DNA from: an uncultured Eubacteriales bacterium
GTDB lineage: Bacteria; Bacillota; Clostridia; Oscillospirales; CAG-272
NCBI GenBank assembly: GCA_905187695.1
Contig: CAJJIY010000003.1
Span: 23,784 to 87,783 of the forward strand
DNA: 64,000 nucleotides
Reading direction: 5' to 3'
A program made the position numbers and the translations under genes. Of the stretch, positions 42,817 through 53,679 are shown in pieces (positions within the stretch are counted from its first letter, which is position 1; the number at the start of each line of letters is the position of its first letter). Under the pieces are notes generated by a model. The model was not told where the DNA came from, did not search any database, and saw only the letters and a program-made list of their open reading frames with translations.

Positions 42817-43080
42817 ATGACAGAAGAAAAAAAGACAAATCAACAGGAAATCGACACTGGCTTCCGCACGCCCGATGGCGATTATCAGAGAAGCATTGAC
42901 AAGCACTTGACTCGTCTTTCCTTAGTGAAGGTTACGGAAAACGAAACATCCCTCACACGCAAATACAGCGTGGGCAGTATGAATTATACCGTACGTTCAG
43001 TATTTCCTCGCGCGGATAAGCCGACCATCGAGGATAGCCTCAAGCATCTTATGACTCGGGAGGTAGAAAATGTCTCGTAA
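42817..43080 (+). CDS. TnpW-family transposon protein
   Basis: An 87-residue protein ending in TRKYSVGSMNYTVRSVFP with KPTIEDSLKHLMTREVE, the pattern of TnpW proteins that accompany large serine recombinases in Tn4451-like elements. Its function is unknown. It is preceded by AGGAAGG and lies between relaxase and recombinase genes as in relatives. The following 113 bases carry a small TTGCGGA...TCCGCA hairpin but no gene. Confidence 0.7.
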   Translation: MTEEKKTNQQEIDTGFRTPDGDYQRSIDKHLTRLSLVKVTENETSLTRKYSVGSMNYTVRSVFPRADKPTIEDSLKHLMTREVENVS

Positions 43081-43172
43081 GTTAACAAAAAGTTATCTGG
43101 ACTTTCAAACCCAGTTGGAGTATACTTGGATTGCGGAAATCTGTATCCGCACCCAACTCTCAATCGGTTTGA

Positions 43173-44858
<1,686 letters not shown>

Positions 44859-44873
44859 ATCCAAGCAACAGAA

Positions 44874-44904
44874 AAGGACAGACGACCTTAAATCGTCTGT
44901 CCTT
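44874..44904 (+). terminator. Terminator of the recombinase gene
   Basis: AAGGACAGACGA/TCGTCTGTCCTT, 12-base arms with a 7-base loop, then a short T-poor tail. It ends plus-strand transcription about 25 bases before the right inverted repeat. Confidence 0.82.
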
Positions 44905-44929
44905 GTCTGAAAAGTACGCCTTTACGCTA

Positions 44930-44947
44930 TAACATCCTTATGAGAAG
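44930..44947. repeat. Right terminal inverted repeat of the element
   Basis: The exact inverse of 28623-28640. GA (44948-44949) then GCGTAAA and the right arm of the split host terminator follow. Confidence 0.87.
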
Positions 44948-44956
44948 GAGCGTAAA

Positions 44957-44970
44957 CCGGCGGCTTTTTT
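44957..44970. terminator. Right arm of the split host terminator
   Basis: CCGGCGGCTTTTTT pairs with 28600-28613. In its present place the ATPase gene has lost its own terminator stem, so its transcript may run into the element in the antisense direction. Confidence 0.8.
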
Positions 44971-44975
44971 GTGGG

Positions 44976-47594
44976 TCAATGGCTGTGCCTGATCAGGCCG
45001 AAGGCCTTGGAAAGCTCCATCACAAGGAGCGGGACAAAGATCAGGGAAAGCCCCACGGCATAAAGCCAAGCGGGGAGGAGCACAAGGCCGAAGGCAATTC
45101 GCACCGGGGTGAAGAGCACCAGCGCCATTAACGCAAGAGAAACGAGGGCTGCCAGGTTCAGCTTTCGGTTGCCGAAGGGCCCGATTCTGAAAAGCGAATG
45201 TTCGGAACGCATATTGTAGGCCTGCACGATCTGTGAAAGCGCCAGAACGGTAAAAGCCAGCGTCTGCCCGCCCTGCTCGGTGCCGGTCACATTGTGTCCC
45301 AGCCAGAACGCAAAGAGCGAAAGCCCGGCAAACATACAGCCCTGCAAAAAGATCCGAACCCCCAACCCATGTGCGAAAATGCTTTCGTTTTTGGGCTTGG
45401 GTCTGCTGTCCATGATGTCCGCTTCCACGGCCTCCATGCCCAGCGCGATGGCGGGCAGAGAATCGGTCACCAGATTGATCCAGAGCAGCTGCATGGAAAG
45501 CAGAGGAGACTTGTGCCAGAGGAGCATGGCCGCAAAGACCGTGAGCACCTCGCCGATATTTGTGCCGAGCAGGAATCCCACCACTTTTTTAATGTTGGCA
45601 TAAATGCCGCGGCCTTCGCGCACGGCATCCACAATAGTGGAAAAATTGTCGTCCGTCAGGGTCATGTCCGAGGCGCCTTTGGCAACATCGGTGCCGGTGA
45701 TACCCATGGCACAGCCGATATCGGCGGCCTTGAGCGCGGGCGCGTCGTTTACCCCGTCGCCGGTCATGGCCACGACCTGATTTTTCCGTTGCCAGGCGCG
45801 TACAATACGGATCTTGTTTTCGGGGGAAACGCGGGCATAGACGGCGATATTTTCAATCTGCGCGTCCAGTTCGCTTTCGGTCATGGCGTCCAGTTCGGCA
45901 CCGGTCACGGCGCGGTCTCCTTCTTCCATGATACCGAGATCTCCGGCAATCGCCGCGGCGGTCAGCACATGGTCACCGGTGATCATGACCGGTTTGATGC
46001 CGGCGTGACGGCAGATGCGGACAGCCTCGCGCGCTTCGGGGCGGGGCGGGTCGATCATGCCGAGAAGCCCCAGAAAGGTCAGGCCATTTTCCAGCGTTTC
46101 GCCGGTCGGTTCTTCCGGCAGTTCCTTTATCTCTTTAAAGGCAACAGCCAACACGCGCAGGGCACGGCGGCTCATTTCCTCCGTCAGCTCGCGGGCTTTT
46201 TCGATATTGCCCGCCACACAGCGTCCGGCCAGCATATCAAAGGCACCCTTGACAATCACCAGGTTTTTGCCGTCCACGCGATTTACCACGCTCATCAGTT
46301 TGCGGTCGGAATCAAAGGGCAGTTCAAAAAGCCGGGGCGAGGCGGACAGCAGATCTTCCTTGCTGTGCCCGTTTTTCATGGAGGCCAGCACAATGGCGGT
46401 TTCGGTCGGGTCGCCGAGGTGCTTTTCGGTGCCGTTTTCGGTCACCACCGTGCCGTCACAGCAAAGCGTGGCAAGCGAGAGCAGGCGGTCGATTTTTTCA
46501 TTTTCCTTCCCGGTTTCGGGCGGGACGGCTTTTTCTTCTCCCTCCGCCCACACGGCCGTGAGCGTCATGCGGTTCTGCGTCAGCGTGCCGGTTTTATCCG
46601 AGCAGATGACCGAGGCACTGCCCAGCGCTTCCACCGCCGGCAGGCGACGGATAAGCGCGTTTCTGCCGGCCATGCGCTGGACGCCAATGGCAAGCACGAT
46701 CGTGACAATGACCGGCAATCCCTCCGGAATGGCTGAAACGGCCAGCGAGACGGCGACCATAAACATGGAAAGCGGCGGGATGCGGTTGATGAGCCCCACC
46801 ACAAAGATGATGCCGCAGGCGGCCAGCGCCAGGATCCCCAGATATTTACCGAGTTGCGCCAGTTTTTGCTGAAGCGGGGTCTGCGTGTTCTCCGCATTCT
46901 CCAACAGGTCGGCGATTTTGCCCATTTCGGTGTCCCGGCCGGTGGCAGTCACCACGGCCAGCGCCGTGCCGTAAGTGATACTGCATCCCGAAAAGACCAT
47001 GTTTCCCCGGTCGCCGATCGGCGCGTCCGGCGGCACGGAGGCCGCGGCGTCTTTTTCGGAGGGGACCGATTCGCCGGTGAGGGCGGATTCTTCACTTTTC
47101 AGATTGGCGCTTTGCAAAAGCCGCGCGTCGGCCGGCACAAAGTCGCCGGCTTCCAGCAGCAGAATGTCTCCGGGCACCAGCTCGGCCGCCGGAATGATCT
47201 GTTCTCTGCCGTCCCGGCGCACGCGTGCGTGCGGTGCGGAAAGACTTTTAAGCGCTTCCAGCGCACGCTCCGCACGCCCCTCCTGCACCATGCCCACCAC
47301 AGCGTTGATCCCTACAATGAGCAGAATGAGCAACGGCTCGAAAAGCCCGCCGGGTTCTTTTTCCACCAGCGCGACCGTAAAGGAAACGGCGGCCGCCGCC
47401 AACAAAATAAGAATCATTACATCTTTGAACTGATCCAGAAAACGCAGAAAGAGGTTGCGTTTTTTCTTTTCTTTCAGCATATTGGGGCCGTGTTCGGCCA
47501 GCCTTTTCGCGGCCTTTTCCCCGGACAGACCGTTTTTGCGGTCGGTGCCAAGGGCGTGAAGCAGATCTTTTTCTTTTTCGGTGTGTGCTGTCAA
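44976..47594 (-). CDS. P2-type cation ATPase (Ca/Mn exporter) under Mn riboswitch
   Basis: I start at the TTG at 47594, 8 bases after GGAGG, giving 872 residues; the frame remains open upstream through the riboswitch, but that part is leader RNA. Hallmarks are LTGES, a PEGLP membrane motif, ICSDKTGTLTQN (phosphorylated aspartate), KGAFDML and MTGDGVNDAPALK. The length, with ten predicted membrane segments, fits SERCA/PMCA-like bacterial ATPases. The manganese riboswitch upstream argues for a role in Mn2+ (perhaps also Ca2+) export, as for YoaB-type ATPases. Its 3' end faces the mobile element. Confidence 0.92.
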   Translation of the reverse strand: MTAHTEKEKDLLHALGTDRKNGLSGEKAAKRLAEHGPNMLKEKKKRNLFLRFLDQFKDVMILILLAAAAVSFTVALVEKEPGGLFEPLLILLIVGINAVVGMVQEGRAERALEALKSLSAPHARVRRDGREQIIPAAELVPGDILLLEAGDFVPADARLLQSANLKSEESALTGESVPSEKDAAASVPPDAPIGDRGNMVFSGCSITYGTALAVVTATGRDTEMGKIADLLENAENTQTPLQQKLAQLGKYLGILALAACGIIFVVGLINRIPPLSMFMVAVSLAVSAIPEGLPVIVTIVLAIGVQRMAGRNALIRRLPAVEALGSASVICSDKTGTLTQNRMTLTAVWAEGEEKAVPPETGKENEKIDRLLSLATLCCDGTVVTENGTEKHLGDPTETAIVLASMKNGHSKEDLLSASPRLFELPFDSDRKLMSVVNRVDGKNLVIVKGAFDMLAGRCVAGNIEKARELTEEMSRRALRVLAVAFKEIKELPEEPTGETLENGLTFLGLLGMIDPPRPEAREAVRICRHAGIKPVMITGDHVLTAAAIAGDLGIMEEGDRAVTGAELDAMTESELDAQIENIAVYARVSPENKIRIVRAWQRKNQVVAMTGDGVNDAPALKAADIGCAMGITGTDVAKGASDMTLTDDNFSTIVDAVREGRGIYANIKKVVGFLLGTNIGEVLTVFAAMLLWHKSPLLSMQLLWINLVTDSLPAIALGMEAVEADIMDSRPKPKNESIFAHGLGVRIFLQGCMFAGLSLFAFWLGHNVTGTEQGGQTLAFTVLALSQIVQAYNMRSEHSLFRIGPFGNRKLNLAALVSLALMALVLFTPVRIAFGLVLLPAWLYAVGLSLIFVPLLVMELSKAFGLIRHSH

Positions 47595-47615
47595 AAAATT
47601 TTCCTCCGTTCGGAT

Positions 47616-47785
47616 AGAATAAAAACTCAGGTACGGCAAGCGCCGTACCTGAGTTTTTATTCTCATGTACGGCTTTCGCGATACATGAGTCTCACCATTT
47701 AAAGCAAGCCAGCCCGCGCGGGGCAGTGATGTTGACTTACTGCGCGGCACACCGCGCCGGTTACTCCCTCATCAGAGTTTCCTTA
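47616..47785 (-). promoter_or_regulatory. yybP-ykoY (manganese) riboswitch with terminator stem
   Basis: On the minus strand the leader reads GATGAGGGAGTAACCGG, then AGTAAGTCAACATCACTG, then GGCTGGCTTGC and ATGGTGAGACTCATGT, which are the conserved blocks of the Mn2+ aptamer. A stem CTCATGTA/TACATGAG (47662-47685 region) and a perfect 22-base terminator hairpin (47616-47637/47642-47663) ending in TTTTTATT follow, before the GGAGG of the ATPase gene. Known yybP-ykoY riboswitches turn such genes on when Mn2+ is high, here by preventing the terminator. Confidence 0.85.
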
Positions 47786-47788
47786 CAG

Positions 47789-47817
47789 AGTATAGCATAC
47801 TTTCAGAAGTTTGTCAA
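47789..47817 (-). promoter_or_regulatory. Promoter of the riboswitch-ATPase transcript
   Basis: Minus strand TTGACA (47812-47817), 17-base spacer ending TGC, TATACT (47789-47794). The -35 overlaps the last codons and stop of the upstream tetR gene. Confidence 0.88.
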
Positions 47818-48407
47818 GACGGTTCTTCGTTTTTCCCGAGAACCGTGCGGCGGGCAATAAAATCTTTGAGCCACTTTTTTGTATATAGGTAGAGATCGTC
47901 CGGGGAAGCGCCGGCCACGCCGCGACAGTATTTGACATATTCAATAAAAAGGCCGTCCACAAACACCCGGATTTCCAGATCCAGAAATTTTTTGTCCCGG
48001 ATGCGACTGTCGCTGTGGCAGAGTTCCAGCAGTTTGCCGGTGACAACGCCCGAAAGCCGTCCTGCCGCGAAAAGCAATTCGTTGGAACGGCAAAGCAGAC
48101 GGTAGTTTTCGTCATTGTTCCGGATATATTCAAAGAGCGGATCAACAAACTGGTCAAGATCAGTCAGGCTCAGAAGCCGGGCGTTGTCAAAAAACTGTTC
48201 GATCAGTTCTTTTTCATAGTCCTCCGCCACGCCGTAAATGTCATCGTAATGCGCATAAAAAGTGCCCCGGCTGATGTCCGCGCGCCGGCAGAGCTCCACC
48301 ACCGAAATTTTGCCGATCTCCCGTTTTTCCGAGAGCATCCGGGCGAAGACCGCCTTGATGGTCTTCCGGGTCTTGCGGGAGGAGTTGTTGAGGTTTTGCG
48401 CTTTCAT
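47814..48407 (-). CDS. TetR-family regulator of the ABC exporter
   Basis: A 197-residue protein. KTRKTIKAVFARMLSEKREI and KISVVELCRRADISRGTFYA then HYDDIYGVAEDYEKEL form a TetR DNA-binding domain of the YxaF/DhaS-like kind; the C-terminal domain is of the TetR_C type with FVDGLFIEYVKYC. The true start is the ATG at 48407; the frame stays open far upstream but there only mirrors the ABC gene on the other strand. It is divergent from the ABC exporter operon and probably represses it and itself. Confidence 0.87.
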   Translation of the reverse strand: MKAQNLNNSSRKTRKTIKAVFARMLSEKREIGKISVVELCRRADISRGTFYAHYDDIYGVAEDYEKELIEQFFDNARLLSLTDLDQFVDPLFEYIRNNDENYRLLCRSNELLFAAGRLSGVVTGKLLELCHSDSRIRDKKFLDLEIRVFVDGLFIEYVKYCRGVAGASPDDLYLYTKKWLKDFIARRTVLGKNEEPS

Positions 48408-48430
48408 ATCCAATTGAACAGATAAATGCA

Positions 48431-48517
48431 CAGTGTCAACATATAAACACTGGCGCTTTTTCTGCTCTTTCCTTTCGCATTTTTTTCTATTATAATGCGT
48501 TCGTAACGAAATGTCAA
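48431..48517 (-). promoter_or_regulatory. tetR promoter and palindromes in the divergent region
   Basis: Minus strand: TTGACA (48512-48517), 17 bases, TATAAT (48489-48494). The spacer holds the palindrome TTCGTTACGAA. A second inverted repeat, CAGTGT-N10-ACACTG, lies at 48431-48452 within the tetR leader, and TGTCAACA occurs on both sides. These are likely regulator sites controlling both directions. Confidence 0.78.
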
Positions 48518-48566
48518 CACTGTCAATAAAAACGCCGTCGGAAAGGACGGCAGGAAAGGAGCAATC

Positions 48567-49496
48567 ATGCACATCATCGAAGTAAATGACCTGACGAAAG
48601 ACTACGGGCAGGGCAGGGGCGTATTTGATGTCAGCCTTACGGTGGATGAGGGCGAGGTATTCGGCTTTCTGGGGCCGAACGGCGCAGGCAAATCCACCAC
48701 CATCCGGCATCTGATGGGCTTTTCCAAGCCGCAACGGGGCAGTACGAAGATCTTCGGAAAGGAAACCTTCCGCAAGTATGATGAGATCCTGTCGCGGGTG
48801 GGATACATTCCGGGTGAAATTGCATTGCCGGCGGGTCTTTCCGGCTATGGCTTTCTGCGGATGATTCAGGATCTGCAGGGCGTTCACAATCAGGAGCGAC
48901 TGGAGGAGATGCGCTCGTTGTTCGCGCTTTCGGACGCACAGCTCTCCTGCGAGACCAAGCGCATGAGCCTGGGCGTCAAGCGAAAGCTGGCTGTGACGGC
49001 GGCGTTTATGGCCGATCCCGCCGTGCTTATTCTGGATGAACCGACCAGCGGTCTTGACCCCGTGATGCAGGAGCATTTTATCGGATTTATCAAAAAAGAA
49101 AAAGAACGGGGCAAGACGATTTTGCTTTCCAGCCACATTTTCTCGGAGGTGGATGCCACCTGCGACCGGATCGCCATCATCAAGGACGGACGCATTGTAT
49201 CCACTTTTGTGGCGGACGAATTGCGGCACGCCTCCCGCAAGTATTACACGCTGTTTTTTGAAAACGAAGCGGGAAAAGAGACTTTTCTCTCCCGTGCGGC
49301 GGCGATTCCTTCCTTTATGTTGCTGAAGTCCGGGGACGGGGTGGATATTTCCATTGAGGACCGGGATCTCAACACGCTCATCGCCCTGCTTTCGGAGTGC
49401 GGCGTGACGCGGTTCGGCAACCGGCGCGAATCGCTCCAGGATTATTTCATGAAGTTTTATAAAGAAGATCGGGATTTCGGAGGTGCGTTGAAATGA
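48567..49496 (+). CDS. ABC transporter ATP-binding protein 1
   Basis: A 309-residue ATPase. Walker A GPNGAGKSTT, Walker B VLILDEPTSGLDP and H-loop LLSSHIFSEV are intact; the signature reads MSLGVKRKLAV instead of LSGGQ, a common variation in drug/lantibiotic exporters. The C-terminal 80 residues form the extra DrrA-like domain. It overlaps the next ATPase gene by 4 bases. Two ATPases plus one large permease suggest a heteromeric exporter, controlled by the divergent TetR protein. Confidence 0.92.
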   Translation: MHIIEVNDLTKDYGQGRGVFDVSLTVDEGEVFGFLGPNGAGKSTTIRHLMGFSKPQRGSTKIFGKETFRKYDEILSRVGYIPGEIALPAGLSGYGFLRMIQDLQGVHNQERLEEMRSLFALSDAQLSCETKRMSLGVKRKLAVTAAFMADPAVLILDEPTSGLDPVMQEHFIGFIKKEKERGKTILLSSHIFSEVDATCDRIAIIKDGRIVSTFVADELRHASRKYYTLFFENEAGKETFLSRAAAIPSFMLLKSGDGVDISIEDRDLNTLIALLSECGVTRFGNRRESLQDYFMKFYKEDRDFGGALK

Positions 49497-50404
49497 GTGT
49501 CATAGAACTTTCCGGCCTTACCAAAGACTATGGGCAGGGCAGAGGCATTTTTGATCTCGATCTGAAAATCGAGGAAGGGGAGATGCTCGGATATGCCGGC
49601 ACCAACGGCAGCGGAAAAACCACCACCATCCGCTCGATCCTCGGATTTCTCCGTCCCACAAGAGGAGAAGCACAGGTGCTGGGGATGGAATCCTTCTCCC
49701 ATGCCAGTGAGGTTGCGGGGAAGATCGGTTATGTTCCCGGCGAGATTGCTTTTCCGGATCTTCGGACCGGCACGGAATTTTTAAAGAGTCAGGCAGAATT
49801 TCTCGGATTGACCGACCTTCGCTATGCCGATGAGCTGGTGTCGCGTCTGCAACTCGACCCGCTCGCCAACCTCAAGCGGATGAGCAAGGGCATGAAGCAA
49901 AAGACCGCGCTGGCGGCCGCGCTGATGAAGGACGCGCCGATCCTCATCCTGGACGAGCCGACCACCGGTCTGGATCCGCTCATGCGCGAAACCTTTCTTG
50001 ATCTCATCCGCCATGAGCACGCACGGGGCAAGACCATTCTCATGAGCAGTCACAGCTTCGAGGAGCTGGAAACCACCTGCGACCGGGTGGCACTCATCAG
50101 CGACGGACATCTGGTGGATGTCTGCCGGATGAGCGAGATTGAAAACCGGCCGACCAAGGATTTCAAGATCGAGTTCAACCGTCCGGAAGATTACGGCCGT
50201 TTTCAGGGCGAAACGTATGAGATTATCCGGCGGCAGGAGCAATACAGCCAGGTGACCATTCGTCTGCCCGCGGACCGGACGGCGCCCCTGCTTTCAACGC
50301 TCCGGAATTATGATGTGCGGTTCATTTCCGAACTGCCCTATACGCTGGAACAACATTTTAAACACATTTTATTTGAAAAGGAGAACGAAAACCATGTTCA
50401 GTAA
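49493..50404 (+). CDS. ABC transporter ATP-binding protein 2
   Basis: A 303-residue ATPase with Walker A GTNGSGKTTT, signature MSKGMKQKTAL, Walker B ILILDEPTTGLDP and LMSSHSFEEL. It starts with nearly the same residues as its upstream neighbour (VIELSGLTKDYGQGRGIFDL against IIEVNDLTKDYGQGRGVFDV), so the pair is an evident duplication. It probably pairs with ATPase 1 around the permease. It overlaps the permease gene by 11 bases. Confidence 0.92.
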   Translation: MSVIELSGLTKDYGQGRGIFDLDLKIEEGEMLGYAGTNGSGKTTTIRSILGFLRPTRGEAQVLGMESFSHASEVAGKIGYVPGEIAFPDLRTGTEFLKSQAEFLGLTDLRYADELVSRLQLDPLANLKRMSKGMKQKTALAAALMKDAPILILDEPTTGLDPLMRETFLDLIRHEHARGKTILMSSHSFEELETTCDRVALISDGHLVDVCRMSEIENRPTKDFKIEFNRPEDYGRFQGETYEIIRRQEQYSQVTIRLPADRTAPLLSTLRNYDVRFISELPYTLEQHFKHILFEKENENHVQ

Positions 50405-52232
50405 GGCTCTTTTCCGGCAGTCCTGCCGGGCCAACGGCACCATGTGGGCGGTGATCACCGTGGCGCTTTCTTTCATGCTGGCCTGCGTCATGCTCATTTC
50501 AGGCAGCGGCATCATCGGCGAGGCCAAGGATTCCATTCAGGACACCATCATCGTCAAGGAGATCGATTCCAGTCTGGAAAAGATGCAGCTGGCCAATTAC
50601 AAACTGGCGCGGGCGGATCTGGCGCTCTTTGACGCTGCCTTTGCACCCGCCGCGCGCGATACGCTTTCTTTGCTGACTTTTTATGCGAATATGCCCAAGG
50701 AAAGCGATTTCGGCGGCAGCACGGTGGCCTACGAAGCCGCGCTCCGTCTCTGGCAGAGTCGCAAGCCGGCCATGACAACGGCGGCGGGAAGAGCCTATGA
50801 CGCGGCCGTGGCCGACCACCTTTCCGCCATGCCGAAGGCGGAAGACTACAGCGACAGCGCCGCGTATCTGACGGCGCTCGGAACATGGCAGGAAGCCTCT
50901 CCGCTGACCAAAGAAAAGGCCGTGGCGGCGGCTTACGGCACGGCGCTTTCCGAAACGGTCAGAAATCTTTCAAAGGACGGCACGCTTTTCCCCGCGGACG
51001 CAACCGACGCCATGAAAACAGAGGAAGGGAAAAAGCGGCTGGCGCCGCTGCTGGCCTCGCTCAATCCGGACGGGATGTTCAACGGGCTGTTTTCGGAGCA
51101 CGAGAAAAAGCTGCCGGACGACTATGATGTGACCTCAATCTGCGCTTATATTGCCGCCGGGCACACCCAAGATACCGAATTGCTTTCTTATGTAAACAGC
51201 GAGGATCGCGCCGAATACCGGCAGGCGCGCGCCGGAGAGATGACGGCCATGCTCCTCTCGGCCAATATGACGCTCCCGGAGAGCGTGGACGCGCTGCTGG
51301 AGGCGCTTTCCTCCTATGGCGTGGACCGTGAAAAATATGACAGCTTCCACTATGATTATGACAGTATCAAACATCTTGCCCGGACTGCTGTCATTACCTA
51401 CAGCAACCGATACGACTATGAGCTGGGTCTCCTGAATGAGAAAAAGGAGGCCGGCGGATTTGCGGATGATGCCGCCTATGAAGCGGCAGTGGCTGATATG
51501 GATGCCTCGCTGACCGGAGAGATTGCCGGCAGCTTCCTTTCCGCGCTCCCACAGACGGTTTCGGACGCATTGGAGGAGGTCGGCAAGGCCGATCTGTACA
51601 CGCTGATTGTCGGCTCGATCTTCTATAAACTGGCCGGGTTGCTCCTGCCGATCATCTATATGATCATGGCTTCCAACAACCTCATCGCCGGTCAGGTGGA
51701 CAGCGGCTCGATGGCCTATGTGCTTTCCACCTCCACCAAGCGGGTCACGGTAGCCTTTACGCAGGGCGTTTATCTGGTCGGTTCGCTGTTTGCCATGTTT
51801 GCCGTGACCACGGCCACGGGCTGTGTGTGCCTGGCCATTGTAAAGGACCGGGTCATGCTCACCTTCGGAAAACTGATCCTGCTTAATGTCGGCGCATTTC
51901 TGGTGCTTTTCGCTCTGTCCGGGCTTTGCTTCTTCACCTCCTGTTTCTTTGACCGGAGCAAACACTCCATGGCCATCGGCGGCGGACTGAGCATCTTTGC
52001 GCTGGTGGCGGCCATGCTGGGGCTCTTCGGCAGCCCGGTCATTCCGTCCGTGGTGCGTCTGGATGCGCTCAACAGTTTCAACTATACCACCATCATTTCG
52101 CTTTTCGATGTCATTTCGATCATGGACGGCACCGGCGTGTTCCTTTGGAAGTTTGCGGTGCTGGCCGTGTTGGCGCTCATCGGTTATATTTGCGGTACGC
52201 TCCGTTTTATCAAGAAGGACCTGCCGCTGTAA
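50394..52232 (+). CDS. ABC transporter permease with large extracytoplasmic domain
   Basis: A 612-residue protein. The start at 50394 follows AAAAGGAG. One N-terminal membrane helix (MWAVITVALSFMLACVMLIS) is followed by about 390 hydrophilic, alanine-rich residues outside the membrane. Five hydrophobic helices at the end include LYTLIVGSIFYKLAGLLLPI, VYLVGSLFAMFAVTTATGCV and the typical ABC-2 pattern. The large helical outside domain could capture or shield the substrate, perhaps a peptide or lipid. The exported compound is unknown. Confidence 0.88.
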   Translation: MFSKALFRQSCRANGTMWAVITVALSFMLACVMLISGSGIIGEAKDSIQDTIIVKEIDSSLEKMQLANYKLARADLALFDAAFAPAARDTLSLLTFYANMPKESDFGGSTVAYEAALRLWQSRKPAMTTAAGRAYDAAVADHLSAMPKAEDYSDSAAYLTALGTWQEASPLTKEKAVAAAYGTALSETVRNLSKDGTLFPADATDAMKTEEGKKRLAPLLASLNPDGMFNGLFSEHEKKLPDDYDVTSICAYIAAGHTQDTELLSYVNSEDRAEYRQARAGEMTAMLLSANMTLPESVDALLEALSSYGVDREKYDSFHYDYDSIKHLARTAVITYSNRYDYELGLLNEKKEAGGFADDAAYEAAVADMDASLTGEIAGSFLSALPQTVSDALEEVGKADLYTLIVGSIFYKLAGLLLPIIYMIMASNNLIAGQVDSGSMAYVLSTSTKRVTVAFTQGVYLVGSLFAMFAVTTATGCVCLAIVKDRVMLTFGKLILLNVGAFLVLFALSGLCFFTSCFFDRSKHSMAIGGGLSIFALVAAMLGLFGSPVIPSVVRLDALNSFNYTTIISLFDVISIMDGTGVFLWKFAVLAVLALIGYICGTLRFIKKDLPL

Positions 52233-52248
52233 GAAAGAAGGAATTGAT

Positions 52249-52707
52249 ATGTTTGAATTTCAAAAACTCTGCGGCGAATACGAAAAAATGTCGGCGCTGG
52301 AGCGCGGCGCGGTATTGGCAACCCGTTCGGCGCGGGTTCTGACCGCCCTCTCGGCGCTGGAGATTCCGGGCGTTTCTCCCGCGGAGACGCTGGCCGGATT
52401 TATCATCGGCGCGGTGGTTTCGGACGGAAAACTCTCCGAGCAGGAATATCTGCTCATTTATCCCTCGCTCCTGCGGATTTTCGGGGACGATTTCGATTTT
52501 GAGCGTGTGAAAGAAAGCGTAAAGAAAGACGCCGACGGCCGGCGGGCCATCCAGCGCTATACAAGGGAATTGTGTGCGCTTCTGGCACTGGTGGACGATT
52601 CGCTCCGGGACGATGTGGTGATGATCTCGCTGTGCGCGCTTTCGGTGGACGGCCGGATCTCGTTGCGCGAGCGGAATTATGTGAAAAAACTTTGCCTCGC
52701 CGCCTGA
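52249..52707 (+). CDS. TerB-like domain protein
   Basis: A 152-residue protein, start at 52249 after AAGAAGGAAT. Two repeats of the TerB pattern are visible: GAVVSDGKLSEQEYLLIYPS and ALSVDGRISLRERNYVKKLC, each with an acidic D-G metal-binding-like loop. It is all-helical, likely cytoplasmic or membrane-associated. TerB-like proteins are linked to tellurite/stress systems and to envelope complexes. Here it is the last gene of the ABC operon, 16 bases behind the permease, and so probably assists the transporter. Confidence 0.75.
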   Translation: MFEFQKLCGEYEKMSALERGAVLATRSARVLTALSALEIPGVSPAETLAGFIIGAVVSDGKLSEQEYLLIYPSLLRIFGDDFDFERVKESVKKDADGRRAIQRYTRELCALLALVDDSLRDDVVMISLCALSVDGRISLRERNYVKKLCLAA

Positions 52708-52720
52708 GTCCGCATACGGA

Positions 52721-52756
52721 AAATATCCCCTGCCGGTTTTCCGGCAGGGGATATTT
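52721..52756 (+). terminator. Terminator of the ABC operon
   Basis: Perfect 16-base arms AAATATCCCCTGCCGG and CCGGCAGGGGATATTT with a T4 loop. Being flanked by A-rich and T-rich arms it can also end the minus-strand fragment at 52764. Confidence 0.9.
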
Positions 52757-52763
52757 AAATAAA

Positions 52764-53660
52764 TCATTTCAGTTTGGGGTTCTCAGGGTCTTTCAGGTTG
52801 AAAACATCCCGGGGAAAAGCGCAGTCTTGGGGCAGAGACCGGCACACCCGGCAGTTGGTTTCGGTATAACCTGCCTGCTCATAGGTTGTTTCCTTCACTT
52901 TAAAGATCTGTTGTTCCAGTTCCTGCGTTTCGCCGGTTTCGGGATTTTGAGGTTCGACAAATCCGAAAAGATTTTCAAAGCGGAAATCCGTGTATTTATG
53001 GCGCCCTTCCTCGGGCAGGACGATACGGGGAGAGAGCGCCGCGTAGAAATAGGAAGCCTTGTACCGGGATTCGCCGCTGTAAAAAAGGTTGGTTCTAATC
53101 TTTGAAAAAATATTCTGTACCTTGCCGGAGTCGGATATTATAATCATGGAGCCGAAGGCGCCCGGATTAATCGCAGGATACGCCCTGTGTTCATCGCCGG
53201 TAAGCGTTTGTTTTTTTGCGTCCAGTGCGACATCCAGCGAGGAAATGCAGTTTTCAATCCGGAAAGGAATGTAGGATTGAAAATAGCCGACCAATCCGCC
53301 GATCTCAAATCCCGGTATGTAGTCGTACATGGGGAAAGAAGGTGCCTCCACGCGAAGGTCTGTTTCATTGTTGCAAAATCGGAGAGTGTGGGCGGTCTCA
53401 TCTCCGGCGTGGGAAATAGCTCCGATCATCCCCCCGATATACCAGTCATCCCACTGTATGGATTTTTCAAGCGGTTTGGAATAGTGAAATTTCAGTGTGG
53501 TTTTGCGTATCCGGATCCTGGAAACTTCTATATTCTGCGGGCATTGGATCCGGCCGGCCAGCGCACCGACAAAAAGGAAGCCGTTATCGCATGGGTCAAT
53601 CGCCAGGTCGATTGTGGCGTCGGAAATTTTGGGCAAGGAATGCCAGTTGCGCGGCGGTCT
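52764..53660 (-). pseudogene. C-terminal part of a GLUG-type surface protein, head lost to an IS
   Basis: About 300 codons with beta-helix-like repeats: FVGALAGRIQ, WYIGGMIGAISHAGD, GFEIGGLVGYFQSY and FRIENCISSLDVAL, all of the IGGLVG (GLUG) kind found in adhesins. It ends with a cysteine-rich NCRVCRSLPQDC stretch. No start or signal peptide exists; upstream, near 53660, the frame passes into the remains of an insertion sequence. The boundary is approximate. Confidence 0.65.
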
Positions 53661-53679
53661 TGATTCGGTACGGCTTTTT

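Noticed and set aside
45294..46736. 480-codon plus-strand frame opposite the P-type ATPase
   Set aside because: Antisense shadow of a certain gene; glycine/histidine-rich, no ribosome site.
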